Shown: positions 1-8,630, numbered from the stretch's first letter. The stretch: DNA of 64,000 bases from Gammaproteobacteria bacterium (GCA_028293765.1 JAQGOG010000112.1:1-64000), one strand, 5' to 3'. Notes: generated by a model from the sequence alone, not told the origin. Numbers and translations are program-made.

Positions 1-99
1 GGAGCGAGCAAACCCTTTCGGGTCGTGCCGCATCTACCCCCGCGTCCACCAAGAAACGGATGCGATGCCACAACCGACCTGCAAATTGAAGGAGTCAGC

Positions 100-450
100 A
101 TGAAAACCCAGAATGCCAAGCGCAGCGCGCTCACCGCCGTCGTCCTGTTCTCTGCCGGCCTGGCGTCGAGCCTCGAGCTGGCGACGTCCGCCGAGCACGA
201 ATTCAGAACCGTAGTAGTTCGGTACTCGGACCTCGATCTCACGCAACCTGACGGCGCGCGGGCTGTATATGAGCGTATCAAGATCGCCGCCCGAAAGGCG
301 TGCGGCGCAACCAATATCGGAGATCTGACGCTCTTTGCGCATTGCCACGAATGCTACGAGAATGCCGTAGCGAACGCAGTGGCGAAGGTACAGTCGATTC
401 GCGTCAGCGAGCTCCATCGCAACGAAACTCAACATGTGACCAGGAGCTGA
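100..450 (+). CDS. UrcA family protein (exported, small)
   Basis: A 116-residue protein with an N-terminal hydrophobic segment (about residues 10-30, LTAVVLFSAGLASS) that looks like a Sec signal peptide, followed by a short mature domain. The motif VVVRYSDLDL, then a segment around GARAVYERIKIAARKAC and a second Cys pair further on (CHECYENAVANAV), is typical of the UrcA family. These are small periplasmic proteins of unknown function, common in TonB-receptor-rich proteobacteria. The ATG was chosen because GAAGGAG lies just upstream and the signal peptide starts there; an in-frame ATG 75 bases earlier would add a charged, non-signal-like leader. No operon partner is visible. Confidence 0.8.
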   Translation: MKTQNAKRSALTAVVLFSAGLASSLELATSAEHEFRTVVVRYSDLDLTQPDGARAVYERIKIAARKACGATNIGDLTLFAHCHECYENAVANAVAKVQSIRVSELHRNETQHVTRS

Positions 451-508
451 GCCGTTGATGACGCAGCGCCGGTGCGGCGCCGCCGATGAGACGCTCGACG
501 CCGCGCCT

Positions 509-1633
509 TCAGCCAGCCGGGCTACTCGGCGGCTGGGAGGAGTCGCGCACCACCAGATGCAGCATGATCCGCGCAGCCCCGCCCGTATCGCCCTCCTCCG
601 GGGCATTCGAAGGAATGAGCTTGGAGGCGGCAAGCCTGCCCATCTCGCGTATGGGCAGGCGGATAGTCGTGAGCGCCGGAGACAGCCGTGCGGCCATCGG
701 GCTGTCGTCGAACCCGATGACCGACAGCTCCTCCGGGATGAGGATCTTCAATCGATAGGCGGCCTTATATACACCCGCCGCCATCTCATCATTGCATGCA
801 AAAATCGCCGTCGGCCGCGGCCGCTGCGCCAGCAGCGCTTCCGCACACGCGACGCCCGATTCGAAGCTGTAAGCACCCTCGACGATCAGCTCGGAGGGAA
901 TGACCAAGCCGCGCTTCTCCAACGCGTTCATGAAACCGATCTGGCGCTCGTGCGTGGAACGATACTGCGGCGGCCCCGCGATGAAGCCGATCCGGCGGTG
1001 GCCGAGCGCTTCCAGATAGGTTGCGGCTTCGGCAGTAGCCTCACGATCGTTCGATACGATCATGCGGGATGTGTTGTCCATGCGCACCGACGCGATGCGC
1101 ACGTATTGACAGTCCATCTCCTGGAGAGCGCGCGAGAGCGCCTGGTCCTCCGAGACCGGCGGCAGAAAAATGACTCCATGAAGTTTCTGGCGCTCGACGA
1201 AACGCCGCACGCCTGGGACGAAGTCCTCACTCAGGCGATCACATGGATGCACCACCAACTCGAATCCCGAACCGCGCAAGGCATCCAGCGCGCCGTCCTG
1301 GATGTTCACGATGTATTGCGCATTCGGGTTGTCGTAAACGAGGCCTAGCAGAAACGAGCGGCGAAACGCGAGGCCCCGGGCCTGCGGATCGGGGATGTAG
1401 CCGATTTGCTGGATCACCGCATCGATCCTGGCGCGCGTCTCCTCCTTGACGAACGGCGACTGGTTGATCACGCGCGACACCGTCTTCTTCGAAACACTGG
1501 CGAGGCGAGCGATGTCGTTGATCGTCGCGCGCCGCCCCTGCAGCCGTTCACTGCGAGGTTGTGCCGAGCCCGTCACTTGAAGGGCACCTGCTGCACCTGC
1601 CTTGCCCGTGCCGGACGATTTAACTTTTGGCAT
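509..1633 (-). CDS. LacI-family transcriptional regulator (probably of the adjacent ketodeoxygluconate genes)
   Basis: A 374-residue DNA-binding repressor. After about 35 basic, low-complexity residues comes the LacI helix-turn-helix and hinge (ATINDIARLASVSKKTVSRV, then Q-x-GYIPDPQARGLA), then a periplasmic-binding-protein-like effector domain (VSNDREATAEAATYLEALGH; FACNDEMAAGVYKAA; SVIGFDDSP). It is divergent from a relict dehydrogenase gene, kdgK and eda, so a sugar-acid or KDG-type effector is the natural inference. The start is uncertain: a TTG at 1753 has a GGGAG ribosome site but would put 74 residues before the HTH and bury the candidate operator in coding sequence, so the ATG at 1633 is preferred. 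Confidence 0.88.
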   Translation of the reverse strand: MPKVKSSGTGKAGAAGALQVTGSAQPRSERLQGRRATINDIARLASVSKKTVSRVINQSPFVKEETRARIDAVIQQIGYIPDPQARGLAFRRSFLLGLVYDNPNAQYIVNIQDGALDALRGSGFELVVHPCDRLSEDFVPGVRRFVERQKLHGVIFLPPVSEDQALSRALQEMDCQYVRIASVRMDNTSRMIVSNDREATAEAATYLEALGHRRIGFIAGPPQYRSTHERQIGFMNALEKRGLVIPSELIVEGAYSFESGVACAEALLAQRPRPTAIFACNDEMAAGVYKAAYRLKILIPEELSVIGFDDSPMAARLSPALTTIRLPIREMGRLAASKLIPSNAPEEGDTGGAARIMLHLVVRDSSQPPSSPAG

Positions 1634-1720
1634 TCTGTGTTGCTCGAACTGACGACGCAGGCGGGGCGAGCAGTCTACGCGTCCGCCGGGGCTGGACAAA
1701 AGAGCGCTGCCACCATTAAA

Positions 1721-1734
1721 TGACACCGGTTTCT
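1721..1734. promoter_or_regulatory. Candidate LacI-type operator (imperfect palindrome)
   Basis: TGACACCGGTTTCT is an imperfect palindrome centred on CCGG with a TGACA half-site, the general form of LacI-family operators. It lies about 90 bases upstream of the regulator's ATG, in the divergent region before the relict gene and kdgK. It shares the TGACA half-site with the perfect palindrome before the GH3 gene. Binding is inferred only from form and position. Confidence 0.35.
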
Positions 1735-1752
1735 CCCGGCTAACTTGCGCCA

Positions 1753-2007
1753 ATGCACGCTCCCCGCGCTCCCCACCAGCAACGAGCTTTTATCGCCGCA
1801 GCGCAGCGCGGTTTCTTTGTGGCCAGCGACGAGTTGCCAGTGCGCGCTCCACATGCACCGACGAGTCTGATCGGTTATCTCGTGGAGGCGTTGAACTGCC
1901 GTCGCATGTCCGGGTTGGAACCCCTCACAGTCATCAGTTGCGACAATCTGGTAAACAATGGAGCGCGGCTCGCCCGCGCCTACGACGGCCTCGCCGCCGG
2001 AGGTTAG
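1753..2007 (+). pseudogene. Relict of a mannitol dehydrogenase-family gene (fructuronate reductase-like)
   Basis: This 84-codon frame is a fragment of the mannitol dehydrogenase/fructuronate reductase family. Its second half (LIGYLVEALNCRRMSGLEPL, then TVISCDNLVNNGARL) matches the part of those enzymes that normally reads roughly F-L-V-E-AL-x-RR-x-x-G-x-x-PFTVL-S-CDNL-x-x-NG. Intact members are near 450-500 residues with an N-terminal Rossmann fold and a long C-terminal domain; neither remains. The place is telling: fructuronate reductase makes mannonate, two steps before the KdgK substrate, and the fragment lies directly upstream of kdgK. The first 30 codons are not recognisable. I read it as a deletion remnant, not a functional small protein. 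Confidence 0.7.
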
Positions 2008-2065
2008 AATGTGCTCTGAAACTCACAAGAGCATCGACAGCGGCGCTTCCTGAGGCTACCGAATA

Positions 2066-3109
2066 TTGCGAGAAAAACACACAGGTCATCTGAACAAAGC
2101 AGAAGTAGTCTGCTTCGGCGAGGTATTGCTGCGTCTTGCTGCGCCGCACAGCGAACTGCTACTCCAAACGCCAACCCTAGCTGTGCATATCGGCGGGGCC
2201 GAGGCCAATGTCGCTGTCTCCCTGGCACAACTTGGCCACAGAGTGGTCATGGCCAGTGTCCTCCCGGACAATCCGTTAGGGCGAGCCTGCGCCGGAGAGC
2301 TGAGGCGCTATGGGGTGCACACGACGGCGGTTCGAACTGGCCCCGGCCGAATGGGCCTCTACTTCCTCACGGCAGGCGCGGGACATCGCCCGTCCGAGGT
2401 GCTGTATGACCGTGCGGACTCGGCGTTTGCCATGGCTCCCCCCGACCTCATGGACTGGAACGAGATCCTGACGGGGGTGAGCTGGTTCCACGTCTCGGGT
2501 GTGACGCCCGCTGTCGGCCCGGCGGCGGCCGAGTCTGCCCTGCGCGCGGTGCGGATGGCGCGCAAGCAGGGTCGGTCCGTATCATTCGACTGCAACTACC
2601 GCGCGAAGCTGTGGGAGCGTTGGCGGGGAGATGCGCGCACAATCCTGCATGACCTGGTTCAGGAAGCCGATCTCCTGTTTGCCGAGGAGCGTGACATGGC
2701 CTTGATCCTGGGCCGCGATTTCGCTGACGTGCCGGTGCGCGATCGTTTCCGGGTAGCGGCCACCGAGGCGCTCGAAAAGTTTCCGAACTTGCAGCGCATC
2801 GCTACGACCGTGCGCGTGCAGCGCACTGTGGACGATCACGATCTGGCCGCGACGTTGCTATCGCGCGGCGACTTGCTGACGACGCGGACTTACTCGATGG
2901 GCCGCATCGTCGACCGTATCGGCAGCGGCGATGCATTCGCGGCCGGCTTGTTGCACGGACTGAAGACCAGCCTCGACGACCAGGCATCTCTGGACTTCGG
3001 CCTCGCGGCTGCCTGCCTGAAGCATTCCATTCCGGGCGATTTCAACCTGGTCGGCTGCGCGGACGTGCACAATCTGCTGCGTGATGCCGGATTCACGGTA
3101 AGGCGCTGA
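2066..3109 (+). CDS. kdgK: 2-dehydro-3-deoxygluconokinase (PfkB family)
   Basis: Cytoplasmic sugar kinase that phosphorylates 2-keto-3-deoxygluconate to KDPG. About 347 residues, the usual family length. It has the N-terminal sugar-binding motif GGAEANVAVSLAQLG (about 43-57), the D-x-NYR motif (SFDCNYRAKLW) of KDG kinases, and the C-terminal PfkB signature DRIGSGDAFAAGLLHG (about 283-298) with the catalytic Asp near 289. No ATG precedes the first strand: TTG at 2066, with GAGG about 10 bases upstream, is used, and a CTG 24 bases later is also possible. eda follows after 4 bases, so the pair is almost certainly one transcript for the lower Entner-Doudoroff/hexuronate route. Confidence 0.9.
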   Translation: MREKHTGHLNKAEVVCFGEVLLRLAAPHSELLLQTPTLAVHIGGAEANVAVSLAQLGHRVVMASVLPDNPLGRACAGELRRYGVHTTAVRTGPGRMGLYFLTAGAGHRPSEVLYDRADSAFAMAPPDLMDWNEILTGVSWFHVSGVTPAVGPAAAESALRAVRMARKQGRSVSFDCNYRAKLWERWRGDARTILHDLVQEADLLFAEERDMALILGRDFADVPVRDRFRVAATEALEKFPNLQRIATTVRVQRTVDDHDLAATLLSRGDLLTTRTYSMGRIVDRIGSGDAFAAGLLHGLKTSLDDQASLDFGLAAACLKHSIPGDFNLVGCADVHNLLRDAGFTVRR

Positions 3110-3113
3110 GTCA

Positions 3114-3761
3114 ATGAAACAGTCTGCGGACATCGAGCACTTTTTACGTCTGTCACCGGTCATGCCGGTCGTTACGATCACCGATGCGGCGTTGGCGGCC
3201 GATCTCGCACGCGCCCTGGTGCGTGGCGGCATCCGCGTCATCGAGGTAACGCTGCGGACACCCGCGGCATTGCGCGCCATCGAGACGATCGCGCGGGCGG
3301 TTCCCGAGATTTCAGTCGGCGCCGGCACTGTGCTCTCGATCGCCGATCTGCACGCCGCCACTGCTGCCGGCGCTGCGTTCGCGATATCTCCCGGAGCGAC
3401 GGGGACGCTGCTGACCGCCGGCGCCTCGGGACAGATTCCCTATCTTCCGGCCGTGGCGACCGCGTCAGAACTGATGGCCGGGCTGGCGGCGGGTTATCGC
3501 TGCTTCAAATTCTTCCCCGCCGGCGCCGCCGGCGGAATCGCGATGCTCAATGCTTTGGGCGGCCCATTTCCGGACGCTCGCTTTTGCCCGACAGGCGGTA
3601 TCACGCAGGCGTCGGTGAAGTCGTATCTCGACCTCCCGAATGTGTTGTGCGCGGGAGGCTCCTGGCTCACGCCGGCGGACGCGCTGGCGATGAAAGACTG
3701 GGCCGCTATCGAAGCGCTCGCCGCCAAGGCGGCGGCGTCGCGGACGGGCGCAAGCAGGTAG
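3114..3761 (+). CDS. eda: KDPG/KHG aldolase
   Basis: Cytoplasmic class I aldolase that splits 2-keto-3-deoxy-6-phosphogluconate into pyruvate and glyceraldehyde 3-phosphate. At 215 residues it has normal length for a one-domain TIM barrel. The family marks are present: Glu44 in RVIEVTLRTP (general acid/base), GAGTVL (about 70-75), and the Schiff-base Lys132 in CFKFFPAG. It begins 4 bases after kdgK, consistent with translational coupling, and completes the KDG to pyruvate route. The divergent LacI-type protein is the likely regulator. Confidence 0.93.
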   Translation: MKQSADIEHFLRLSPVMPVVTITDAALAADLARALVRGGIRVIEVTLRTPAALRAIETIARAVPEISVGAGTVLSIADLHAATAAGAAFAISPGATGTLLTAGASGQIPYLPAVATASELMAGLAAGYRCFKFFPAGAAGGIAMLNALGGPFPDARFCPTGGITQASVKSYLDLPNVLCAGGSWLTPADALAMKDWAAIEALAAKAAASRTGASR

Positions 3762-3790
3762 GCGAGGCTTTCGTACGGCCGCCGCTCGCC

Positions 3791-5656
3791 ATGGACTCGC
3801 AACAGAAAAGTACCGCGCTGCTGGCATTCGAGCGGCTCATCCCCGACTCCGTCGGGATCGCGATGCGCGCCTCGAGCCCAGTCGAATTCCTCCGCTGGGT
3901 GCAACGCTCGCTGCCCGGCTACGCGACGCAAAATTCCGCGGTCAGCGACGATGCGAACCTGGCCCGCGCGCTCGCTTTTGCGTGGGCGCGGGCCGTGTGG
4001 AACGGCTTGCCGTTGGATGCCGCGGGACACGAGCCGAAGCGAATGCCCGACCCGGCGAACGACGCCTGGTGCCCGTGCGGTTCCGAGCGCAAATTCGAAA
4101 ACTGTTGCCGCTACGTGCCGCAGATTCCGCCGCTGACCTCCGACGTGCTCTGGCCTTACGTGCTCGCCAACATCCAACCGGCGCAGCGCGCTGACTTGCT
4201 AGCGGGGACTCGTGTCCCACGCACTGCCCTTATCGAATTCGCCGCGTACCTGCTCGATCTGGACCGGCGCGGGGAGGTTGTTGCCGCGCTCGAACCGCGG
4301 CTCGCGGCACCCGGGCGTTACCACGACGAGGAGGCGGCGATCCTGCTCGACCTGCTCTGCGACGCGTACGGGATGTCGGAAAAGGGAGCGCGCCGGAAGC
4401 TCAAACTCCTGCATGCGACGAGCGAGAAAGCGCCGCGCTCGCCGCTACGCTCCGAGGCCTGGCAACGCCTTGCCACCATCTACATGGACCGGGGCGAGAA
4501 CGAACGCGCATGGCGGGCCTTCCGGCAGGCACAACAGGACTATCCGCACGCTGAGGCGCTCTCGGTTCTCGAGGTCGAGCTGCTCGTTGCCGAGCGCCGG
4601 TTCGACGAAGCGAAGCGTCGGGCCACGTTCTGGGCTGCCGCGCTCAAGCGCAGCGGCACCCCGGCGAATGATCCGCGCATCGAATTCCTGCAGCGCGTAG
4701 CGGCCGATCCGCTCACGGCCCTGGGCGAAATTGCGATCGAGGTGGAAGGCGCCGGCCGCCAGCTGCGCGAATGGCTGCGGGACGTCACGCACCGCGAGAC
4801 GCCGTCGTATACGCTCGTTCTTTCGGACGATAGCTGCGTGCTCACGCCACCCCCCCAACTCATCGCGACGGAACGCGCGTGGCACGCGGTATTCCCTCTC
4901 GAGAAGCCGTTTTCAATGCAGGACCAGCCCTTCGATGGCGAAGAGGTCTGGGATGAGATCGCAGAGGTTCGCTGGTGCGCATTCCTGCGCGCCCACCCGG
5001 AGAGCTTCGACAGCATCGACATTCTGGACGACCTCGCGACAGCAATAGGACGGCATCCGCAGGCCGACGCGCCGGGACTCAGCGACCTCCTGCTCAGTCC
5101 CGTGCTCGCACGAAACGAAACGATTGTCGATCTCGCCTGTCGTAGCACGGGTAATGCAGTCATACCGTGGGTGGTCGCGCAGAATCGACCGGCATTGCGC
5201 GGCCTCGTGCGCACGTTTCAACAGCGCCTGGCCCAAAACGAGCGGCGCAGTGCGATCACGATGGCGGAGACACTTCTGGGACGCAACCCGGGCGACAATC
5301 ACGGACTGCGGTTCATGCTGGTAAACGAATATCTCCGTCAGGGGTGCGACGCAGAGGCGCTTGCCCTTGCTGAACAGTATCCTCACGACGTTGCGCCGGA
5401 GACGCGTTTTGGCGCTGTGTTGGCATTGGTTCGCATGCAGCGCATGCAGGATGCGGAGCGCGCATTGCAGCTCGCGCGGACGGACCTGCCAAAAACCGCG
5501 GAATATCTTTTACCTGCACGGATACGCCGGCCAAAGCTCGCCCGAGGCAGAATACAGTTCGGCGGCGATGAACAGGCGTGGTTCTACCGTGACGAGATGC
5601 GCGCCGTCTGGCAGCAGACGCCCGGCGCGCTGGAATGGCTACGAGAGCATTCGTAA
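3791..5656 (+). CDS. SEC-C metal-binding protein with TPR-like helical repeats
   Basis: About 621 residues. Near residue 95 is a SEC-C zinc-binding motif, WCPCGSERKFENCCR, a C-x-C-(x8)-CC arrangement like that at the SecA C-terminus. The rest is mostly helical, with TPR-like stretches (for example SEAWQRLATIYMDRGENERA and a second block after NERRSAITMAETLLGRNPGD). No enzymatic motif was recognised. The role is unknown; SEC-C motifs often mark proteins that contact ribosomes or secretion partners, but that is general knowledge, not evidence here. The ATG at 3791 lies 29 bases after eda and has no clear Shine-Dalgarno sequence. Upstream in-frame codons overlap eda and look like shadow sequence. 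Confidence 0.75.
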   Translation: MDSQQKSTALLAFERLIPDSVGIAMRASSPVEFLRWVQRSLPGYATQNSAVSDDANLARALAFAWARAVWNGLPLDAAGHEPKRMPDPANDAWCPCGSERKFENCCRYVPQIPPLTSDVLWPYVLANIQPAQRADLLAGTRVPRTALIEFAAYLLDLDRRGEVVAALEPRLAAPGRYHDEEAAILLDLLCDAYGMSEKGARRKLKLLHATSEKAPRSPLRSEAWQRLATIYMDRGENERAWRAFRQAQQDYPHAEALSVLEVELLVAERRFDEAKRRATFWAAALKRSGTPANDPRIEFLQRVAADPLTALGEIAIEVEGAGRQLREWLRDVTHRETPSYTLVLSDDSCVLTPPPQLIATERAWHAVFPLEKPFSMQDQPFDGEEVWDEIAEVRWCAFLRAHPESFDSIDILDDLATAIGRHPQADAPGLSDLLLSPVLARNETIVDLACRSTGNAVIPWVVAQNRPALRGLVRTFQQRLAQNERRSAITMAETLLGRNPGDNHGLRFMLVNEYLRQGCDAEALALAEQYPHDVAPETRFGAVLALVRMQRMQDAERALQLARTDLPKTAEYLLPARIRRPKLARGRIQFGGDEQAWFYRDEMRAVWQQTPGALEWLREHS

Positions 5657-5692
5657 TTGAATATGGATCTCCCAAAACCGGCCCGTCATCTA

Positions 5693-5720
5693 GCGGGCAA
5701 AAACGACGCTTTTTGCCCGC
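5693..5720. terminator. Perfect 11-bp hairpin after the SEC-C gene
   Basis: GCGGGCAAAAA, a 6-base loop (CGACGC), then TTTTTGCCCGC. The stem is perfect, but the A/T tracts lie inside it and no U-run follows, so it is not a textbook intrinsic terminator. An upstream GCCCG could pair with the left arm's CGGGC, giving alternative folds. It sits in a 140-base gap between two plus-strand genes. Confidence 0.4.
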
Positions 5721-5797
5721 GGGCCGCGATGAGCCTGTCGGCGCGCTCGCTGAAAGCGCCGCAGGCGACTTTCAGCGGTATTGAGGAATAATTGACT

Positions 5798-6559
5798 ATG
5801 CCGATCCTGCGCGTCCCAAGGTTCACCGTCGGTGCCGCCCTCATCGTGGCGGCGCTGGCCGGATGTGCCGGCTCGCGACTTTCGCCCGACACTCCGGCGG
5901 ACGTTCGGCTCGAGGGCGTCTGGAGGCTGAACCGCGGCGCGAGTGACGACCCCGGGAAGATCATCGACGCGATGCGGGCCGAGGCGCTCAAGCGGATGCG
6001 GCGCTCGATTGGCGCGAGCGCGGCGTCCCCGCCCATGACCGGGGGTCAGGGACGCAGAGGCCGACGTGGTCAATCCGGAGGTCAGGCAAGCCAGGGCGCC
6101 GCCGACGATCAGCAGCAGGAGCGGGACGAGGCTGCGCAGCAGGCTGCGGCGGCCATAGCCGCCCCCCACTTCGATCCGCTCCGCAACTCTCCGACGATGC
6201 ATACGCTGACGGCCATTCTCGGTCGCAGCGACTTTCTGACGGTGCATCAGGCACCTGAGCAGATGGTCTTCGACTATGGAACGACCGTGCGCAGGTACAC
6301 ACCAGGCGGTCACAGCGTCGTATCCTCCGAAACCGGCGTTGCCGATCAAAACTCAGGCTGGAAGAGCAAGGCATACCGCATCGACGTCAAGCCGCAGGTA
6401 GGGCCGGCGGTGACGGAGGAGTACGGGCTGTCGCCGGACGGCAAACACCTCGTCCTGAAGCTGCAGATCGGCTCCTTCGATCTGCCCAAAATAAATCTGA
6501 CTCGTGTGTATGACGCCACGGGCGAAGTAGTGCCCCACACCCGGCCGTCGAACGAATGA
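5798..6559 (+). CDS. Lipoprotein of unknown function
   Basis: About 253 residues with a lipoprotein signal: a hydrophobic N-terminus ending in the lipobox LAGC (Cys near residue 23). The mature part opens with a short segment (VRLEGVWRLNRGASDDPGK) like small-molecule-response lipoproteins of this lineage, followed by a Gly/Arg/Gln-rich spacer (about 80-115) and a beta-rich C-terminal domain (LTVHQAPEQMVFDYGTTVRR; YGLSPDGKHLVLKL). No enzyme motif was seen. GAGGA lies 11 bases before the ATG; a TTG 6 bases earlier is an alternative. The TraB-like gene follows after 13 bases, so the two probably form an operon and both products are exported. Confidence 0.7.
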   Translation: MPILRVPRFTVGAALIVAALAGCAGSRLSPDTPADVRLEGVWRLNRGASDDPGKIIDAMRAEALKRMRRSIGASAASPPMTGGQGRRGRRGQSGGQASQGAADDQQQERDEAAQQAAAAIAAPHFDPLRNSPTMHTLTAILGRSDFLTVHQAPEQMVFDYGTTVRRYTPGGHSVVSSETGVADQNSGWKSKAYRIDVKPQVGPAVTEEYGLSPDGKHLVLKLQIGSFDLPKINLTRVYDATGEVVPHTRPSNE

Positions 6560-6572
6560 GTGCAAGGCGGAC

Positions 6573-7619
6573 ATGCCTTTGAAGATCGGAGTCGGACGCA
6601 GGGCCGCCGCCTGGGCGGCCGTACTGGGGGCGCTTGCAATACTGCCGGGCTTCGGTCCCGGCGCGAGCGCCGAGCAGCAGGCCACCGCAAACACTCCGGA
6701 TCCGACGGCAGCAGCCGCCGCTGCGCAGGAAGCCCCCACCGAAGAGATCGTCATCACGGGCGAACACGAGGGCCCCCGTCTTTGGAAGGTGCGCAAGGGA
6801 GATCATGTTTTGTGGATCCTCGGCACGGTGACGCCCTTGCCGAAGAAGATGATCTGGCAATCCGCCGCGGTCGAAACTCTGCTGCAGCAGACTCAGGAAG
6901 TCGTCCCAAGCTGGCCCGCGTTCGGCATCGGCGCAAATCCCTTCACTGCGCTGCGGCTGTATATCCAGTGGCGCCGGATGCAGAAGATCCCCGATCGCAT
7001 GAATCTCCAGGAGGTGCTGCCGCCGCCGCTGTATGCGCGGTTCTCCGCTTTGAAAGCGAGATATGCGCCCAGGGACAACAAGCTGAACGAGTTGCGGCCC
7101 ATGCTGGCCGCCCAGCGACTGCTGGAAGAGGCGTTGGACGCTTCGGGTCTGACGATGCACAACGAAGTACAACAAACCGTGCTCAAGCTGGCACGCAAAC
7201 AGGACGTCAGGATTCAGCGGAATAAGTTGAAAGTTGAAGATCCGGTCGATGTCTTGAAAGACGTCAACGCAGCGCCTCGCTCGGGGGAGATCGAGTGCCT
7301 GGAGGCAGTCGTCGCACGCCTCGAAACCGATCTCGGCCCGATGCAAGCGCGGGCACGCGCCTGGGCGCTGGGTGACGTCGATACGTTACGCAAGCTCAAT
7401 CATCCGGACGATTACACCGCTTGCTTAGCGGCGGTGTCGACCTCGGAGCGGGTCCGAAGTCTCGTAACCAGAGCACAAAACAACTGGATGATCGCGGTGG
7501 AAGACGGCCTTGCGCGCAACCAGTCAACACTGGCGGTGCAATCGATGGACCTGCTGCTAGGCGATCACGGCACACTCGCGACGTTGAGAGAGAAAGGCTA
7601 CGTGGTCGAAGGACCGTGA
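6573..7619 (+). CDS. TraB/GumN-like exported protein
   Basis: A 348-residue protein with an N-terminal signal peptide (about 1-33, ending ASA) and an Ala/Pro-rich spacer. From residue 70 it has the opening strand of the TraB/GumN family, LWKVRKGDHVLWILGTVTPL. In typical members this reads G-T-x-H, the His belonging to the proposed metal site; here that position is Thr, and no obvious substitute was seen. The remaining helical domain and the terminal strand (LREKGYVVE) fit the family. It is likely periplasmic and, given the missing His, may be non-catalytic. It is downstream of and close to the lipoprotein gene, and ends convergent to the rhomboid gene. Confidence 0.75.
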   Translation: MPLKIGVGRRAAAWAAVLGALAILPGFGPGASAEQQATANTPDPTAAAAAAQEAPTEEIVITGEHEGPRLWKVRKGDHVLWILGTVTPLPKKMIWQSAAVETLLQQTQEVVPSWPAFGIGANPFTALRLYIQWRRMQKIPDRMNLQEVLPPPLYARFSALKARYAPRDNKLNELRPMLAAQRLLEEALDASGLTMHNEVQQTVLKLARKQDVRIQRNKLKVEDPVDVLKDVNAAPRSGEIECLEAVVARLETDLGPMQARARAWALGDVDTLRKLNHPDDYTACLAAVSTSERVRSLVTRAQNNWMIAVEDGLARNQSTLAVQSMDLLLGDHGTLATLREKGYVVEGP

Positions 7620-7631
7620 GCAAGCTACCTC

Positions 7632-7647
7632 ACCGGCATGCGCCGGT
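7632..7647. terminator. Small hairpin between convergent genes
   Basis: ACCGGC, four-base loop ATGC, GCCGGT. A six-pair GC-rich stem in the 45-base gap between the convergent TraB-like and rhomboid genes, with no U-tract. It is a weak candidate for a shared transcription end. Confidence 0.3.
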
Positions 7648-7664
7648 CGAGGGGGACAATTCCA

Positions 7665-8630
7665 TCAGCTCAGCAAAGCAAATGCCCACGCGATCGCGAT
7701 AGATGCGAACGCCGCGACGCCGCTGGCCCATTGCGGCACGCGGTCCAGGATGCGCCGGACCGAGGGCAGCGCCGCGGTCGCACCGAGCAGTATTCCAACA
7801 CCGAATCCCGCCACGTGAGCGATGAGATCGACGTTGGCTCCTTCGGAGCCGGGGCCGGGGGCGGAGTCGCTACCTCCGCCGGAACCGGTCCAACCTAGCA
7901 GAATCACGCCGGCGACGAGCGGACCCCAACGCCGAGCCCAGCGTTGCGGCAGTTGATACCGCTCACGCCATGAGTAGGCTGACATCAAACCCAACGCGGT
8001 GAACACGGCAGTCGAGGCACCCACGGAGCGATGCTCGGCTGGCCCCAACAGACCCTCGAAAAGATTCGCAAGCGCCGCACCGGTAACGATGAGAAACCAT
8101 GCGGTGCCGCTGCCGATCTGGCGAGCGGCGAGATAACCGAACCAGATCCCCGCGCCGAGATTCGCGGCAAGATGCGCCCCGTCGAGGTGCAAGGTGAGTG
8201 CCGTCCACGCGCGCCACCATTGCCCTGCCTGTATGCGCGCTGCGTGCATCTCTCCGGCATCGAAAGCATCGAGGCGTACGAGGCCGCTCGATATAGCGTA
8301 AGCAACGCCAAACAGGCATCCGACGTACGCGAGGCAGCCTACCCAGGCATGGGAATACAAGCGCGGCGGGGGCGGGGGTGGCGGAGCAGGCCGGTTTTCG
8401 GATTCGTACTGGCGCAGATGCGCAAGGGCCTGTTGGGCGTCAGCCTCATTTACCCGCAGGACGAAGCAGCCGTCCTCGAAGGCGATCACGCCGGGAATAC
8501 CAACAGCTGCGAGCATAAACGCGCGGTCATCGCACGCCGACCGGCGTAACGCGCGAAAGACTGCTACGAAAATCGCCGGATTGTCCACTTGGCTGTCCGC
8601 TTGCTGCCCCTGGCTTGGCTCGAGAGTCAT
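7665..8630 (-). CDS. Rhomboid-family intramembrane serine protease
   Basis: A 321-residue inner-membrane protein. Residues 1-80 form a small soluble domain (IPGVIAFEDGCFVLRVNEAD; AQQALAHLRQYESEN) like the domain found before many proteobacterial rhomboids, followed by a run of seven prolines (about 83-89) as linker, then six or more membrane segments. Active-site features are intact: HLDGAHLAANLGA (H-x3-N in TM2), Ser206 in VGASTAVF, and His272 in DLIAHVAGFGVG. It should therefore be an active protease, though the residue after Ser-x is Ala rather than the usual Ile/Val-Phe. The ATG was chosen because it begins the soluble domain and leaves the upstream repeat region non-coding. Substrate unknown. 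Confidence 0.85.
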   Translation of the reverse strand: MTLEPSQGQQADSQVDNPAIFVAVFRALRRSACDDRAFMLAAVGIPGVIAFEDGCFVLRVNEADAQQALAHLRQYESENRPAPPPPPPPRLYSHAWVGCLAYVGCLFGVAYAISSGLVRLDAFDAGEMHAARIQAGQWWRAWTALTLHLDGAHLAANLGAGIWFGYLAARQIGSGTAWFLIVTGAALANLFEGLLGPAEHRSVGASTAVFTALGLMSAYSWRERYQLPQRWARRWGPLVAGVILLGWTGSGGGSDSAPGPGSEGANVDLIAHVAGFGVGILLGATAALPSVRRILDRVPQWASGVAAFASIAIAWAFALLS

